From Prodigiosinella confusarubida (GTDB lineage Bacteria; Pseudomonadota; Gammaproteobacteria; Enterobacterales; Enterobacteriaceae), in contig NZ_CP025085.1 in assembly GCF_002847015.1 (NCBI RefSeq), positions 3,658,001 through 3,722,000 on the forward strand: a DNA stretch of 64,000 nucleotides, written 5' to 3'. Shown piece by piece: positions 17,590 through 26,311 of the stretch. The translations under genes were made by a program, and so were the position numbers. Position 1 is the first letter of the stretch. Each line of letters starts with the position of its first letter. Under the pieces are notes generated by a model. It was not told the origin of the DNA. It saw nothing but the letters and a program-made list of their open reading frames with translations, and did not search any database.

Positions 17590-18072
17590 TTAGCTTTCAA
17601 GTGCAGCAAGGATTGCGGCTTCCATTTTCTCGGGAGGAGTGAACGGTGCAAACCGCTTGAGCGGTTTGCCACCACGTCCAATCAGGAACTTAGTGAAGTT
17701 CCACTTGATCCACCCACCCAACACACCGGGCAATGCTTCTTTCAGATAACGGAACACCGGGTGCGTATCGGTGCCGTTGACCTCCACTTTCTCGAACATC
17801 GGGAAGCTCACACCGTAGTTGATGTAACAGGTTTGAGCGATTTCGTCGGCGTCGCCGGGTTCCTGCTTACCGAACTGGTTGCAGGGGAAACCAAGCACCA
17901 CCAGCCCCCGGGCGGCGTACTTCTTGTAGAGCGCTTCAAGGCCTGCGTATTGTGGCGTGAAGCCACAATGGCTGGCGGTATTAACCACCAGAACCAGTTT
18001 ACCAGCATAGTCGTCCATAGAAATGAGCTGACCACGCAGGCTGGTGGCAGTCAGTTGATGAAAAGTGGTCAT
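17590..18072 (-). CDS. Glutathione peroxidase family (thiol peroxidase, BtuE/Gpx-like)
   Basis: 160 residues from ATG 18072. A longer frame upstream has no family match. It reduces hydrogen or lipid peroxides with glutathione or thioredoxin in the cytoplasm. The active-site tetrad is readable: Cys in NTASHCGFTPQY, Gln in FPCNQFGKQEPG, Trp and Asn in WIKWNFTKFLI. This is a cysteine (not selenocysteine) form. A 53-codon open frame sits directly upstream in the same direction, which might be a co-transcribed leader. It lies convergent with the dead integrase. Which reductant it uses cannot be told from sequence. Confidence 0.93.
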   Translation of the reverse strand: MTTFHQLTATSLRGQLISMDDYAGKLVLVVNTASHCGFTPQYAGLEALYKKYAARGLVVLGFPCNQFGKQEPGDADEIAQTCYINYGVSFPMFEKVEVNGTDTHPVFRYLKEALPGVLGGWIKWNFTKFLIGRGGKPLKRFAPFTPPEKMEAAILAALES

Positions 18073-18082
18073 GACGGCATCC

Positions 18083-18244
18083 TCAGCGCAGAACCAGTTC
18101 GACCACTGCATTGCCGCGCAGTGTGCTGGTGGCGGGTAAATCCTGCTCCTGATTGCGTAGCAGGTCCGGAGTCGTGACGTTAAGCTTTACCGCGAGGGCG
18201 CTCCCAACGGTGGTGGTGTCTTGAGTTTGGTAGAAGCGCTTCAT
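18083..18244 (-). CDS. Possible small protein (53 aa) upstream of the peroxidase
   Basis: ATG at 18244, preceded by GAGGAACG, opens 53 codons (starting MKRFYQTQDTTTVGSALAVK) ending 10 bases before the peroxidase start. Composition is ordinary and hydrophilic, with no signal peptide. No family recognised. It has a good ribosome site and operon-like spacing but could be a remnant of a longer gene. Confidence 0.35.
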   Translation of the reverse strand: MKRFYQTQDTTTVGSALAVKLNVTTPDLLRNQEQDLPATSTLRGNAVVELVLR

Positions 18245-18888
18245 GACATCGTTCCTCGGCGGTTTTTAGCGCAATTAAACTGAGTGTGATACGTCTTTGC
18301 AAAGTCGAACGAAAAGGACAACAAACAGACGATCTTTGACCTGCGCCCCATTAATTAACACACCATATGTTGGTCATCTTTGTTTTTGGCACCAGGTCAG
18401 CCATATGAAATTGCATTGTGCTGAGTATATGACTATTAACCCCGCCAGCAACAACGTTTGCCATTCACTTTTTAAACTTTTGCGCATAGTGATGCCCATT
18501 ACTCAAAACCGTGGTCTCATAGACATGACCAGGTCACGCGTTGTTACCTGACGGTGTTATCGGCTTTCGCCCGCAGAGACAGCCGCATAGAGTCTGGTGT
18601 ATTCATGCCCTCAGGGAGATCACCGGTTTTGCGCTTAGCGACGAATCTTCCGCAAAGTGCCCATCATTTACGGCAATCTCTTACACCCGGTTCGCAATGA
18701 AGAGCGCCAGATAAGCTTGATATTCATCCTGGCGAACCCGGGAAATGTAAGCATTGGCGAGCCGTTTATTTTCAAAGACGATACGTATCCGCATCGTTTT
18801 CTGGTACAGGCCACGCTTTTTATAGTTATCTGGTGCGCCAAAATAAAGCGTCCCGCTTACGCTGTCAGTGTATAAAGGACATACGCTT
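18245..18888. other. 640-bp stretch without a supported gene
   Basis: No convincing start-to-stop gene on either strand. On the minus strand, 18683-18879 is open without a start and has coding-like composition (reads TLYFGAPDNYKKRGLYQK...). It is preceded by an in-frame stop, so it may be the tail of a decayed gene. I do not recognise it. Confidence 0.4.
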
Positions 18889-19905
18889 TCAATTCACACG
18901 AAGAACTATCTTGCCCTGAATACGTCCTTTGGAAGCGCGCTCATGCGCAGCGGCGGCGTCAAAGAGATGATAAGTGCTGTCTGTCACCACACGCAGTAAC
19001 CCGCTTGAAAGCAACTGGCCTGCTTCCTGAAGTTGCTGACCGCTGGAACGAACCTGTGTAGATGAAACGATAATGCCGCGAAGGTCGGCTTCGCTCTGCC
19101 CGGCAAAACCCAGTGGATTAACCAGATAAAGCGCCCCGCCGGGTCTGATGATATTGAGAAACCGTTCCACATTTGTACCACCAACAGCGTCAATAACCAG
19201 ATCGACACTCTGCACAACCGTTTCTGCGGCTTGCCGGGTGTAATCAATAAACTCGCTGGCGCCCAGTTCACGCAGCAGTGCTTCATGTTTGCCGGACGCG
19301 ACAGCGATGACTCGCGCCCCCTTCCATCTGGCAACCTGTACGGCAAGATGGCCTACACCGCCCCCGGCCCCATTGACCAGAACCGTTTTGCCTTCCAGCG
19401 CGACAGGTACATGCGGAAAGGACTGGAAAGGATTGGGTGCATCATGACCGGTATCAACCAGAAACTGCCATGCAGTCAGAAGTGACATAGGCGCGGCCGC
19501 GGCATGCACATAATCGATTCCCGGCGGTATTAACGCAAGCTCGTCGTCAGCAACGCAGATGTATTCTGCATAGGCTCCACTGCCTTTCATCAGATCCTGT
19601 GGAAATCTCACCATGGCATATACATCATCACCAACTTGAAAATGGCGGACACCCTCTCCTGCAGCCACAATGACACCGGCGATATCGGTGCCGGGGATAA
19701 GTGGAAACGTGGGGCTGGGTCGCCATTGGGGCGGCAGCGTACGGTACCCATCCCGCAGGTAAAGATCCGGCGGGTTAATACTCGCTGCATGCACACGCAC
19801 CAGGACTTCACCAGTGCCTGGTGTCGGTCGGGGTGCATCTTCATAATGCAGCACTTCGGGTCCGCCAAACTCATGCAACCGCACGGCTTTCATCACTGCT
19901 GTCAT
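18889..19905 (-). CDS. NADPH:quinone reductase-like zinc-independent MDR oxidoreductase
   Basis: 338 residues of the medium-chain dehydrogenase/reductase superfamily, quinone-oxidoreductase type. A GroES-like N-terminal domain (GEVLVRVHAASINPPDLYLRDG; PGTDIAGVI) is followed by a Rossmann fold with VLVNGAGGGVGHLAVQVARW near residue 175. The structural-zinc cysteines of alcohol dehydrogenases are absent. It probably reduces quinones, enones or other electrophiles with NADPH. GAGGAAACAG precedes ATG 19905. It is transcribed divergently from a LysR regulator across ~90 bases, a typical regulator-target pair for electrophile or redox stress. The substrate is unknown. Confidence 0.88.
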   Translation of the reverse strand: MTAVMKAVRLHEFGGPEVLHYEDAPRPTPGTGEVLVRVHAASINPPDLYLRDGYRTLPPQWRPSPTFPLIPGTDIAGVIVAAGEGVRHFQVGDDVYAMVRFPQDLMKGSGAYAEYICVADDELALIPPGIDYVHAAAAPMSLLTAWQFLVDTGHDAPNPFQSFPHVPVALEGKTVLVNGAGGGVGHLAVQVARWKGARVIAVASGKHEALLRELGASEFIDYTRQAAETVVQSVDLVIDAVGGTNVERFLNIIRPGGALYLVNPLGFAGQSEADLRGIIVSSTQVRSSGQQLQEAGQLLSSGLLRVVTDSTYHLFDAAAAHERASKGRIQGKIVLRVN

Positions 19906-19995
19906 TACTGTTTCCTCTGCTGTATGTTCGATTCAAGCAGATTAGGACAGTTACCTTGAGTTGATAATAGTGCTCTGTTTCGCTTTACTTATGAC

Positions 19996-20904
19996 ATGAA
20001 AGAACAAATTGGTTTTGAAAGCCTGACAGGGCTTATCGCTTTTGCTCGCGCCGGATCGCTGGGCAGTTATACGGCCGCCGCCCGCGCTTTATCTGTTTCA
20101 CCTTCCGCTGTCAGTAAAAGTATCCAGCGACTGGAACGGCACCTCGGGCTGACACTTTTCACGCGAACCACCCGATCGCTGACGCTTACGCCTGAAGGCC
20201 GTGACTTGCATGAGCGGGTGCTGCGATTATTGCGGGATGCCGAAGAGATTGAGCAGGTAGCGAAAATAGCGCGTGCGGAACCCAGAGGCACCGTACGTGT
20301 TGCCGCCTCGCTTCCGGTGGGACTGCATATGCTTCCCCCACTACTGGCGCTGTTTCGCCAGCGTCAGCCTGACGTGCACATTGATCTGCGTCTGAGCGAC
20401 AATCTTGCTAATGTGGTTGATGAGGGCATTGATGTTGCCATACGGATTGGCGATCTCCCTGACTCGCGGCTGTTGTCGCGCCGTCTCCCGCCGTATCAGC
20501 TGTGTTGCTATGCTTCCCCTGCCTATCTGAGCAAACACAACGCCCCACTGCATCCCGACGAACTGATGGAGCACGAAACGGTGAACCTTCGCTATAAAAG
20601 TACCGGTCAGTTGTTTCGCTGGCCATTCCGCATTGGGGAGCGGGAAATCGAGATGTTGCTCCCCTCTGCGGTTGTCGCCGATGCAAGCGAGGGCGTATTG
20701 GCAACGATAGCGGCCGGTACCGGCATTGGAATGGCATCAAGCTTTATGGCCGCGTCTTGGCTTGAGCGAGGAGAGTTGATCCCTGTACTGCCAGCATTTG
20801 CCGTAAAACGGCATAACCTGACCGTTCTCTGGCCTGAAAGCCGCCGCGCAAATCCAGCCGTACGCGCCTTTCTGGATCTGTTATTTGAGCGTTTGAAAGC
20901 GTGA
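19996..20904 (+). CDS. LysR-family transcriptional regulator
   Basis: 302 residues, full length for the family. An N-terminal winged HTH (residues ~8-65: [39 protein letters not shown]) is followed by a type-2 periplasmic-binding-like effector domain beginning [20 protein letters not shown]. It resembles the CrgA/YafC-type branch found beside oxidoreductases. Divergent placement from the MDR gene, with a short shared promoter region, suggests it controls that gene and itself. The ligand cannot be predicted. Confidence 0.9.
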   Translation: MKEQIGFESLTGLIAFARAGSLGSYTAAARALSVSPSAVSKSIQRLERHLGLTLFTRTTRSLTLTPEGRDLHERVLRLLRDAEEIEQVAKIARAEPRGTVRVAASLPVGLHMLPPLLALFRQRQPDVHIDLRLSDNLANVVDEGIDVAIRIGDLPDSRLLSRRLPPYQLCCYASPAYLSKHNAPLHPDELMEHETVNLRYKSTGQLFRWPFRIGEREIEMLLPSAVVADASEGVLATIAAGTGIGMASSFMAASWLERGELIPVLPAFAVKRHNLTVLWPESRRANPAVRAFLDLLFERLKA

Positions 20905-21073
20905 CACACTGCGTAGCAGCGCACGGATGCTGGTTTATACCCCACACCGCACGACTACATTTCAACTTGTAGCTATGTCGTTTGCCCTGCCCCTTTTTTA
21001 ATTGACGCACTGAACCTCGCAACATCTGTTTATTGCGCAGAGCGAACTCTTGATGTTGTGATATAAAATCCAT

Positions 21074-21104
21074 AAAAAAACAAAAGAGACATGCTCTTTT
21101 GTTT
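21074..21104 (-). terminator. Terminator of the beta-glucoside PTS operon
   Basis: On the minus strand, AAACAAAAGAG pairs with CTCTTTTGTTT (11 bp) and runs into seven T residues. It lies 11 bases past the stop of the GH4 gene. Confidence 0.85.
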
Positions 21105-21115
21105 CTTTAATCTAT

Positions 21116-22411
21116 TTATTTAAATTGAGGGAGATAATCCTTATTAATCTCAATCATTTCATCCAGAATCTGTTTAGTAACATTTCCTTTTCTCACTAAT
21201 GGGTTAATTGTCAAGGCCTGAAGAGCTATACCGTAGTCACCTTCAACACCTGCCTTAACAGTTAATTCTTCAAAGGCTTTTTGCAGCTGCAATGTTCCAC
21301 GAATTGCTGGATTTTCAATAGCAGGAATATTTAATGGGTGCGCCCCAGAAGCTGTAATCAGCGATGTTACTTCAATCGCACAATCTGGAGGTAGTTCGGA
21401 AATAGTACCATTATTACGTGTATTTACGTGCATAAGGATACCTTTATTATTGTAAATGCTATTAATCAATTCACATGCTGCATCAGAATAGTAAGCGCCA
21501 CCACGTTCTTCAAGCTGCTTAGGCTTAATATCAAGATTAATATCTTCGTATAATTTAAACAGTTCTTTTTCGATCGCTTGGACCTCTTCCCCGCGCGTTA
21601 CAAAATCTTTTGCATCCATTTCCTTATGTTCAGAATCATCCTGCATATAATAATACTGGTGATAGCCACACGGAATTGCATTAAGTTGTCTTAGTTGCTC
21701 AGGCACCCATGTTACCTTACCGAGGTTTTTTGGTAACTCGAAATCATCCCCTTCACACATTCGATCGATGACTTCTTTAATATGATCTTTTCCTTTATTA
21801 TCCCAAATGTGAAATGCATGGATAAAATGGTTTAGGCCAGCGAACTGTATCTGAACCTTTTCCCCAAGTAATTCCTCGATGCCATATTGAGTAATAACAG
21901 GAACATTGCACAAGCCAATAACTTTAACGCTGGTGTGCTTTAATACAGTTTCAGTAATGATACCTGATGGATTAGTAAAGTTAATAAGCCAGGCATCTGG
22001 ACAAATGTTTTCAATATCTCGACAAAGATCTAATGTCACAGGAATGGTTCGCATTGCTTTTGCAAACCCACCGATACCATTTGTTTCCTGACCAATCATT
22101 CCATATTTATGTCCAAGACGTTCATCTTTAATTCGGGCAGGGATCATGCCTACCCTCATTTGAGAACATACAAACAATGCGCCCTCTAACGCCTCAGCAC
22201 GATAGAAGGTAATCGTCAGATTAATTGGCAAGCCCGCTTTTTGAATCATTCGTTTAGCAAAAGCACCAACGGTTTCAACTTTATAACGACCTTCCTCAAT
22301 ATCATACAGGCAGATATCAGTAATAGGCAATTCATGGTACCTGTTGATAAACCCTTCAACGATTTCCGGAGTATAGCTGGAACCACCACCAATAATTGCT
22401 ATTTTAAGCAT
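21116..22411 (-). CDS. GH4 6-phospho-beta-glucosidase (NAD+/Mn2+-dependent)
   Basis: 431 residues from ATG 22411. A longer frame from 22480 overlaps the IIA gene and has no homology. Family 4 glycosidases cleave phosphorylated disaccharides by an NAD-linked redox mechanism. Visible features are the N-terminal Rossmann motif IAIIGGGSSYTPEIVEGF, INFTNPSGIITE, the metal-site CNVPVITQYG, and GLNHFIHAF with the conserved histidines. It is closest in character to CelF/ChbF/LicH. It is the last gene of a PTS operon, so it should hydrolyse the 6-phosphate of cellobiose, chitobiose or an aryl-beta-glucoside imported by the adjacent IIABC. It overlaps the IIA gene by 8 bases. Confidence 0.93.
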   Translation of the reverse strand: MLKIAIIGGGSSYTPEIVEGFINRYHELPITDICLYDIEEGRYKVETVGAFAKRMIQKAGLPINLTITFYRAEALEGALFVCSQMRVGMIPARIKDERLGHKYGMIGQETNGIGGFAKAMRTIPVTLDLCRDIENICPDAWLINFTNPSGIITETVLKHTSVKVIGLCNVPVITQYGIEELLGEKVQIQFAGLNHFIHAFHIWDNKGKDHIKEVIDRMCEGDDFELPKNLGKVTWVPEQLRQLNAIPCGYHQYYYMQDDSEHKEMDAKDFVTRGEEVQAIEKELFKLYEDINLDIKPKQLEERGGAYYSDAACELINSIYNNKGILMHVNTRNNGTISELPPDCAIEVTSLITASGAHPLNIPAIENPAIRGTLQLQKAFEELTVKAGVEGDYGIALQALTINPLVRKGNVTKQILDEMIEINKDYLPQFK

Positions 22412-22739
22412 TTTGTTTTTCCTTACATTGACGATACAACTCAACAAGTTCAGTTGCAATTTCTTTGCATAACATACCATTCATAATATGATCTTGGATG
22501 TGGGTTAAAATTAAGGTCATTTGTATTTTACCTTTACCCTCATCCATACTAATTAATTCAGTCTGACATTTATGGACCTCTTTGAAGATTTCATCAGAGA
22601 TCTGTAACTGATGAAGTGCTTCCGAATGAGAACCCTCGCGAGCTTTAAAGATAGCGTCCATAGCTGCGCTTTTAGCAGCACCGGCCTGACAAAGTAAATT
22701 CATTAAATATTCTTCATCAAGAACAGAATTAGTTTCCAT
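22404..22739 (-). CDS. PTS lactose/cellobiose-type enzyme IIA
   Basis: 111 residues. The PTS Lac-family IIA fold is evident: an N-terminal helix pair (LMNLLCQAGAAKSAAMDAIFKAREGSHSEALHQL) and the phospho-histidine segment LILTHIQDHIMNGML. It passes phosphate from HPr to the separate IIB. It is translationally coupled to the GH4 gene downstream and follows IIC by 47 bases. Confidence 0.93.
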   Translation of the reverse strand: METNSVLDEEYLMNLLCQAGAAKSAAMDAIFKAREGSHSEALHQLQISDEIFKEVHKCQTELISMDEGKGKIQMTLILTHIQDHIMNGMLCKEIATELVELYRQCKEKQNA

Positions 22740-22786
22740 AGTTAAACCTATATTTATAATTTAAATTAGATCATTCAGTTTTTAAT

Positions 22787-24067
22787 TTATTGCGCCGACT
22801 CTTCTTTTAGCAAAGATCTTTCATATATCTTAAAGAATGGAAAATATATAATAGTGGCAAGAGTAAAGTTAATTGCAATAACTACCAGTGCCTGAACTGA
22901 CCAGTTTGTTGCCCACATAGCGCCAATCGGAGCAGGCGTGGTCCATGGCGGAAGAATAACAATCCGATGAAGCAGTTCAAGTTTAAATGCAAACCATGTT
23001 ACGGTACCACAGACTAAAGGTGCCACGACCCATGGAATAAAGAATAAAGGGTTGAGCACAATAGGAGTACCGAATACCATAGGCTCATTTATATTAAAAC
23101 AACCTGGAATCAATGATAATTTACCAATTGATTTTAAATGCAATGAGCGTGACCGCAAGAATAGTAGCACTAACCCAAAGGTCGCACCTGATCCGCCAAG
23201 CTGAATGAAAAAGTCAATTAATGGTTGAGCAAAAATCTTTGGTAGCTCTGTCCCTGGAGTACCTGCCGCAAGGGCTTGCTGGTTAACCGCTAAGTTTGAT
23301 AAAACAAACGGAGCTATAACTCCGCTAGCAATCGTTGCCCCATGGACACCAGCCCACCATAGAACCTGAGCAACGAGGGTGATCAGCAACACAGCGCCCA
23401 GACTGTCAGAAGCAGAAATAAGTGGTTTGAATGCTTGCATTATTAACTCAGGAATGATCATCCCAGTTTGCTTGTAAACAATCACACTCAATGGATATAC
23501 AACAATCATGACTAAAGCTATTGGAATCAGTAAGTCAAAGGATTGCCTGATTTTATCAGGAACTTGTTCTGGTAGTTTTAATCCAATGTTGTTTTTTATT
23601 AAGAAGTGCATCATCTCAGGAATGAAAATCCCGATGATCATTGCCGTGAAAATTCCTGTTCCCCCCATATTTGCTATGGGCAGTGCTTCATTACTCGTCA
23701 TGGGGGCTGAAAGCATTAAAAATGTTACTAGTGATAAGATACCCGCAAGAAATGGGTTAAGTTTACGGTAGTTTTTGGCTAAGTTATAACCGAGTCCAGT
23801 TACTACCCATAATGCCATTATCCCCATAGTATAATTATATGGAGCCATAATTTCATTATGATATTTCGCTGCAAAAACAGTCCAAAAATTCACTGTTTGC
23901 TTTGAAAAAGGAGGGTATGCAATAACAAGCGCAAATGAACCGACAATAATAAAAGGGATTGCACCAATAAAGGCATCCCTAATTGCCATAACGTGTCGTT
24001 GAGCCCCGATCCTACCTGCAAAAGGCGCAAGATGCTCTTCTAAGAAATAGAATAATTTGTTTTTCAT
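22787..24067 (-). CDS. PTS cellobiose/chitobiose-type permease enzyme IIC
   Basis: 426 residues, an integral inner-membrane transporter with about ten hydrophobic segments. It starts with the conserved cytoplasmic head FLEEHLAPFAGRIGAQRHVMAIRDAF and contains the family motif INEPMVFGTPIVLNPLFFIP that lines the sugar site. It imports and concomitantly phosphorylates a beta-linked disaccharide with the separate IIA and IIB. An unusual 110-bp spacer containing a duplicate of the IIB 3' end separates it from IIB. Confidence 0.94.
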   Translation of the reverse strand: MKNKLFYFLEEHLAPFAGRIGAQRHVMAIRDAFIGAIPFIIVGSFALVIAYPPFSKQTVNFWTVFAAKYHNEIMAPYNYTMGIMALWVVTGLGYNLAKNYRKLNPFLAGILSLVTFLMLSAPMTSNEALPIANMGGTGIFTAMIIGIFIPEMMHFLIKNNIGLKLPEQVPDKIRQSFDLLIPIALVMIVVYPLSVIVYKQTGMIIPELIMQAFKPLISASDSLGAVLLITLVAQVLWWAGVHGATIASGVIAPFVLSNLAVNQQALAAGTPGTELPKIFAQPLIDFFIQLGGSGATFGLVLLFLRSRSLHLKSIGKLSLIPGCFNINEPMVFGTPIVLNPLFFIPWVVAPLVCGTVTWFAFKLELLHRIVILPPWTTPAPIGAMWATNWSVQALVVIAINFTLATIIYFPFFKIYERSLLKEESAQ

Positions 24068-24154
24068 AATACACCTGGTAATTAGATTTTTGACAAGGCT
24101 TGATTTATGGCTGCTTCTCCAATAAACATGCCGAAATCTTTAATTTATATTTTA
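24060..24154 (-). repeat. Decayed duplicate of the 3' end of the IIB gene
   Basis: This ~95-bp stretch matches 24170-24264 (the end of the IIB gene and its downstream junction) at a constant offset of 110 bases. In the IIB frame it still reads IKDFGMFIGEAAINQALSKI then stop, against MKDYGMLNGEAILNQALSEI in the real gene. A tandem duplication of the gene end has since diverged. It retains the ribosome-site-to-IIC junction. Confidence 0.85.
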
Positions 24155-24191
24155 GAATAGGGTAATTATTTTTCCATAAAACACCTGACAA

Positions 24192-24497
24192 TTAGATTTC
24201 TGACAAGGCCTGATTTAGAATTGCTTCACCATTAAGCATCCCATAGTCTTTCATTTCTATTTTATAACACGCCTTACCAGACTCATCGCATCGTTTTTTA
24301 AAATCATTAAACTTATAACTTACCTGTGGAGCTACCATACAAATATCATAACGTGGCAGCATGTCTTCAAACTCAGAAATTGAATATGCTTCAATAGCGA
24401 TATCAAGACTTTTCGCAGTTACGACTTTCCTCATGTTATTAACAACCATTGATGTCGACATACCCGCCGCACAGCATAAAAAAATTTTAACAGTCAT
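24192..24497 (-). CDS. PTS cellobiose/chitobiose-type enzyme IIB
   Basis: 101 residues. The phosphocysteine loop is at the N-terminus (KIFLCCAAGMSTSMVVNNM), followed by a short alpha/beta fold (YDICMVAPQVSYKF). It receives phosphate from IIA and phosphorylates the incoming sugar on IIC in the membrane. Second gene of the regulator-IIB-IIC-IIA-GH4 operon. Its 3' end has been duplicated in tandem downstream. Confidence 0.93.
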   Translation of the reverse strand: MTVKIFLCCAAGMSTSMVVNNMRKVVTAKSLDIAIEAYSISEFEDMLPRYDICMVAPQVSYKFNDFKKRCDESGKACYKIEMKDYGMLNGEAILNQALSEI

Positions 24498-24537
24498 AAT
24501 AAAGCCTCTTCAAATATTATTTGATAATGTATCTCTC

Positions 24538-25239
24538 TTATCGTGCGTAAAACTCAAAACTGTATTGATTTAGCCGAAAAATATTGATGCTATACTCAAA
24601 TACTTTTCCTTTTTCATATTCCCCCATTGAAATTACTTTCAAAAGTGGGTGGTTTACTTTGACATCAAGGACTTTGCTTAACCTTTTATCAGCCAGTTCA
24701 ACTGATACGATTTGTTTATTCCCATAAATACTTATTCCTTTCGAACGGACATAGCTATATTTTGATCCTGACATGATCTCGACTGTTAGGTCAGAAAACA
24801 TATTTACTGGCATGTATGTTCTTTCAAAAATCTCAGCTTCATTATTTATATATCTGATGCGCTCAATATGAAAAACCTGATCTGTAGGTCCTAAACAAAG
24901 CCGTTCACCTACCATTGCATCTGGATGAATGATCTCAAATGTTATGACTTTGGTAGTGACTTCTTTTCCTTGTTTCTTAATCTCTTGCTGGAAACCCGTT
25001 AGCTCAGCAGCGCCATGAATCGCTGATTTATTTTTCTTTACATAAGTACCTGAACCTTTCACTCTTACAAGCAAATCTTGCTCCGCCAGTAAAGCCAGTG
25101 ACTTACGCAGGGTCATCCTGCTTACGTTATAAATCTCACATAGCTCGACTTCGGTGGGCAGCATGTCTCCTTCCGAATAGAAACCCTCATTAATTTTATA
25201 GACTAGGTCGTCGGCGATACTGATATAAACTGGCTTCAT
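24538..25239 (-). CDS. GntR/HutC-family regulator (UTRA domain) of the PTS operon
   Basis: 233 residues. An N-terminal winged HTH (SIADDLVYKINEGFYSEGDM; LPTEVELCEIYNVSRMTLRKSLALL) is followed by a UTRA ligand domain from about residue 80 (FHIERIRYINNEAEIFERTYMPV). HutC-type regulators usually repress their operon until a phosphosugar binds UTRA. It is the first gene of the PTS operon, 40 bases upstream of IIB, so it probably regulates the whole unit and itself. Candidate operators overlap its promoter at 25245-25300. Confidence 0.9.
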   Translation of the reverse strand: MKPVYISIADDLVYKINEGFYSEGDMLPTEVELCEIYNVSRMTLRKSLALLAEQDLLVRVKGSGTYVKKNKSAIHGAAELTGFQQEIKKQGKEVTTKVITFEIIHPDAMVGERLCLGPTDQVFHIERIRYINNEAEIFERTYMPVNMFSDLTVEIMSGSKYSYVRSKGISIYGNKQIVSVELADKRLSKVLDVKVNHPLLKVISMGEYEKGKVFEYSINIFRLNQYSFEFYAR

Positions 25240-25244
25240 ATTAA

Positions 25245-25305
25245 CTCTTATACATACTCACTAATGTACATACCGTATACATTTTGTGGTTGTATGTATA
25301 CCATT
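25245..25305. promoter_or_regulatory. Candidate GntR operator region
   Basis: Upstream of the regulator start, the words TATACATAC, TGTACATACCGTATACAT and TTGTATGTATACC recur within ~60 bases in both orientations around GTATAC. HutC-type proteins bind AT-rich palindromes of this kind. Assigned by pattern and position only. Confidence 0.45.
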
Positions 25306-25432
25306 AGTATAGTCATATTTTATAATTTCGTGATCGGACTCACATAGCTCACGCGCCACTATCTGAAAGCTGACGTGGTCCCTCTCAGTGTCATCATATA
25401 GATGTCACCCTCTATAAAAGAATGATCCAGGG

Positions 25433-25880
25433 AGTGATGGAGTGACACGTAAAGCGAATTTCCCCCGAGCATACAGCTGGTGTGCTGGCAAAATTACGGG
25501 CATGGCCGTAGCCGCGGTTGCGCAGAGGGAAGGAACATCTGAAGCTATCCTGTGTAACTGGCGTAATCAGGCTAAATATGAGGAAAACCGGTGCGGGTGC
25601 AGACAACACAGTGGACAATGACCAGCAGAAGCACTGGCGAAGGCAGCAGCGATACTGCTGCTACGAAAACTATTACGGAGAAACTGAAGACGACTGACGC
25701 CGACGAATGAGCAATGTCAATTTATCCGCCAGATAAATGAAGCCGTGGCAGTCAGTGAACATCATGCGTGGCCTGTGCGTCAGTGGTGCGTGGTCGCTGG
25801 CATTATCTGTATCTGGTAGAAAATGAAAATGTGTTCAGTCGGAAAATAACTGGCGCTGAAGTTCACGAAAAAAAGAAATA
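25433..25880 (+). pseudogene. Heavily decayed IS3-family element (relative of 7188-8693)
   Basis: Broken frames still resemble the element at 7188. Around 25443-25580 there is an OrfA HTH-like run (GMAVAAVAQREGTSEAILCNWRNQAKYE). Around 25650-25700 there is an OrfA tail like ILLLRKLLRRN and a GETEDD-type ending. Around 25795-25870 there is an OrfB piece (HYLYLVENENVFSRKITGAEVHEKK), parallel to FYLYLIEDIFSRKIVGYEVHEEE in the better-preserved copy. Large internal deletions have joined these pieces. Nothing here can be active. Confidence 0.75.
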
Positions 25881-25882
25881 GC

Positions 25883-26041
25883 CTTATTCGGCAATACTTC
25901 CCTAAAAGGATCTGTCTGGCTCAACATTCACAACAGGATCTTGATCAAGTCGCAGAAAAATTAAATGACAGGTCGAGAAAAACACTGAAATTTAAAACGC
26001 CAAAACAAGTTTTTGAAAATGATATTACGTTGACAAGTTGA
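25883..26041 (+). pseudogene. IS30-family transposase, C-terminal fragment
   Basis: A 52-codon frame to TGA 26039-26041 matches the characteristic IS30-type tail: LIRQYFPKRICLAQHSQQDL, then DQVAEKLNDRSRKTLKFKTP and QVFEND. It is fused directly to the decayed IS3 fragment before it. The rest of the transposase is missing. Confidence 0.85.
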
Positions 26042-26094
26042 ATCTACAGTAGCATTTTTAAAATATCAGTTTCCATTTCAATATGTTGTAACCC

Positions 26095-26290
26095 TCTTTC
26101 AAGTTGCATGTGCGTTGGCTGCGGCGCTCAACTACTTCCCCCATCCTTGGGCCTCGCCCCTTTATGGTCGCTGCGAGCAGCGTTCAAATCTACTCCCGGC
26201 AGATTTGCCCGATGAACTTACTTGAGTAAGCTCATCGGGACTCCTTCACTTGCCACCGCCCTGCAACTCGAAATCTATTGGGTATATATT
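26095..26290 (+). repeat. Dispersed enterobacterial repeat, copy 2 (long form)
   Basis: Runs from CCTCTTTCAAGTTGCATGTG to CTGCAACTCGAAATCTATTG with GGTATATA at the end. It includes CTTACTTGAGTAAGCTCATCGGGA, which parallels the centre of the copy at 57276-57398 in the opposite orientation. It separates the IS debris from the alcohol dehydrogenase. Confidence 0.7.
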
Positions 26291-26311
26291 AAATGGCAAG
26301 AAACCATTAGA

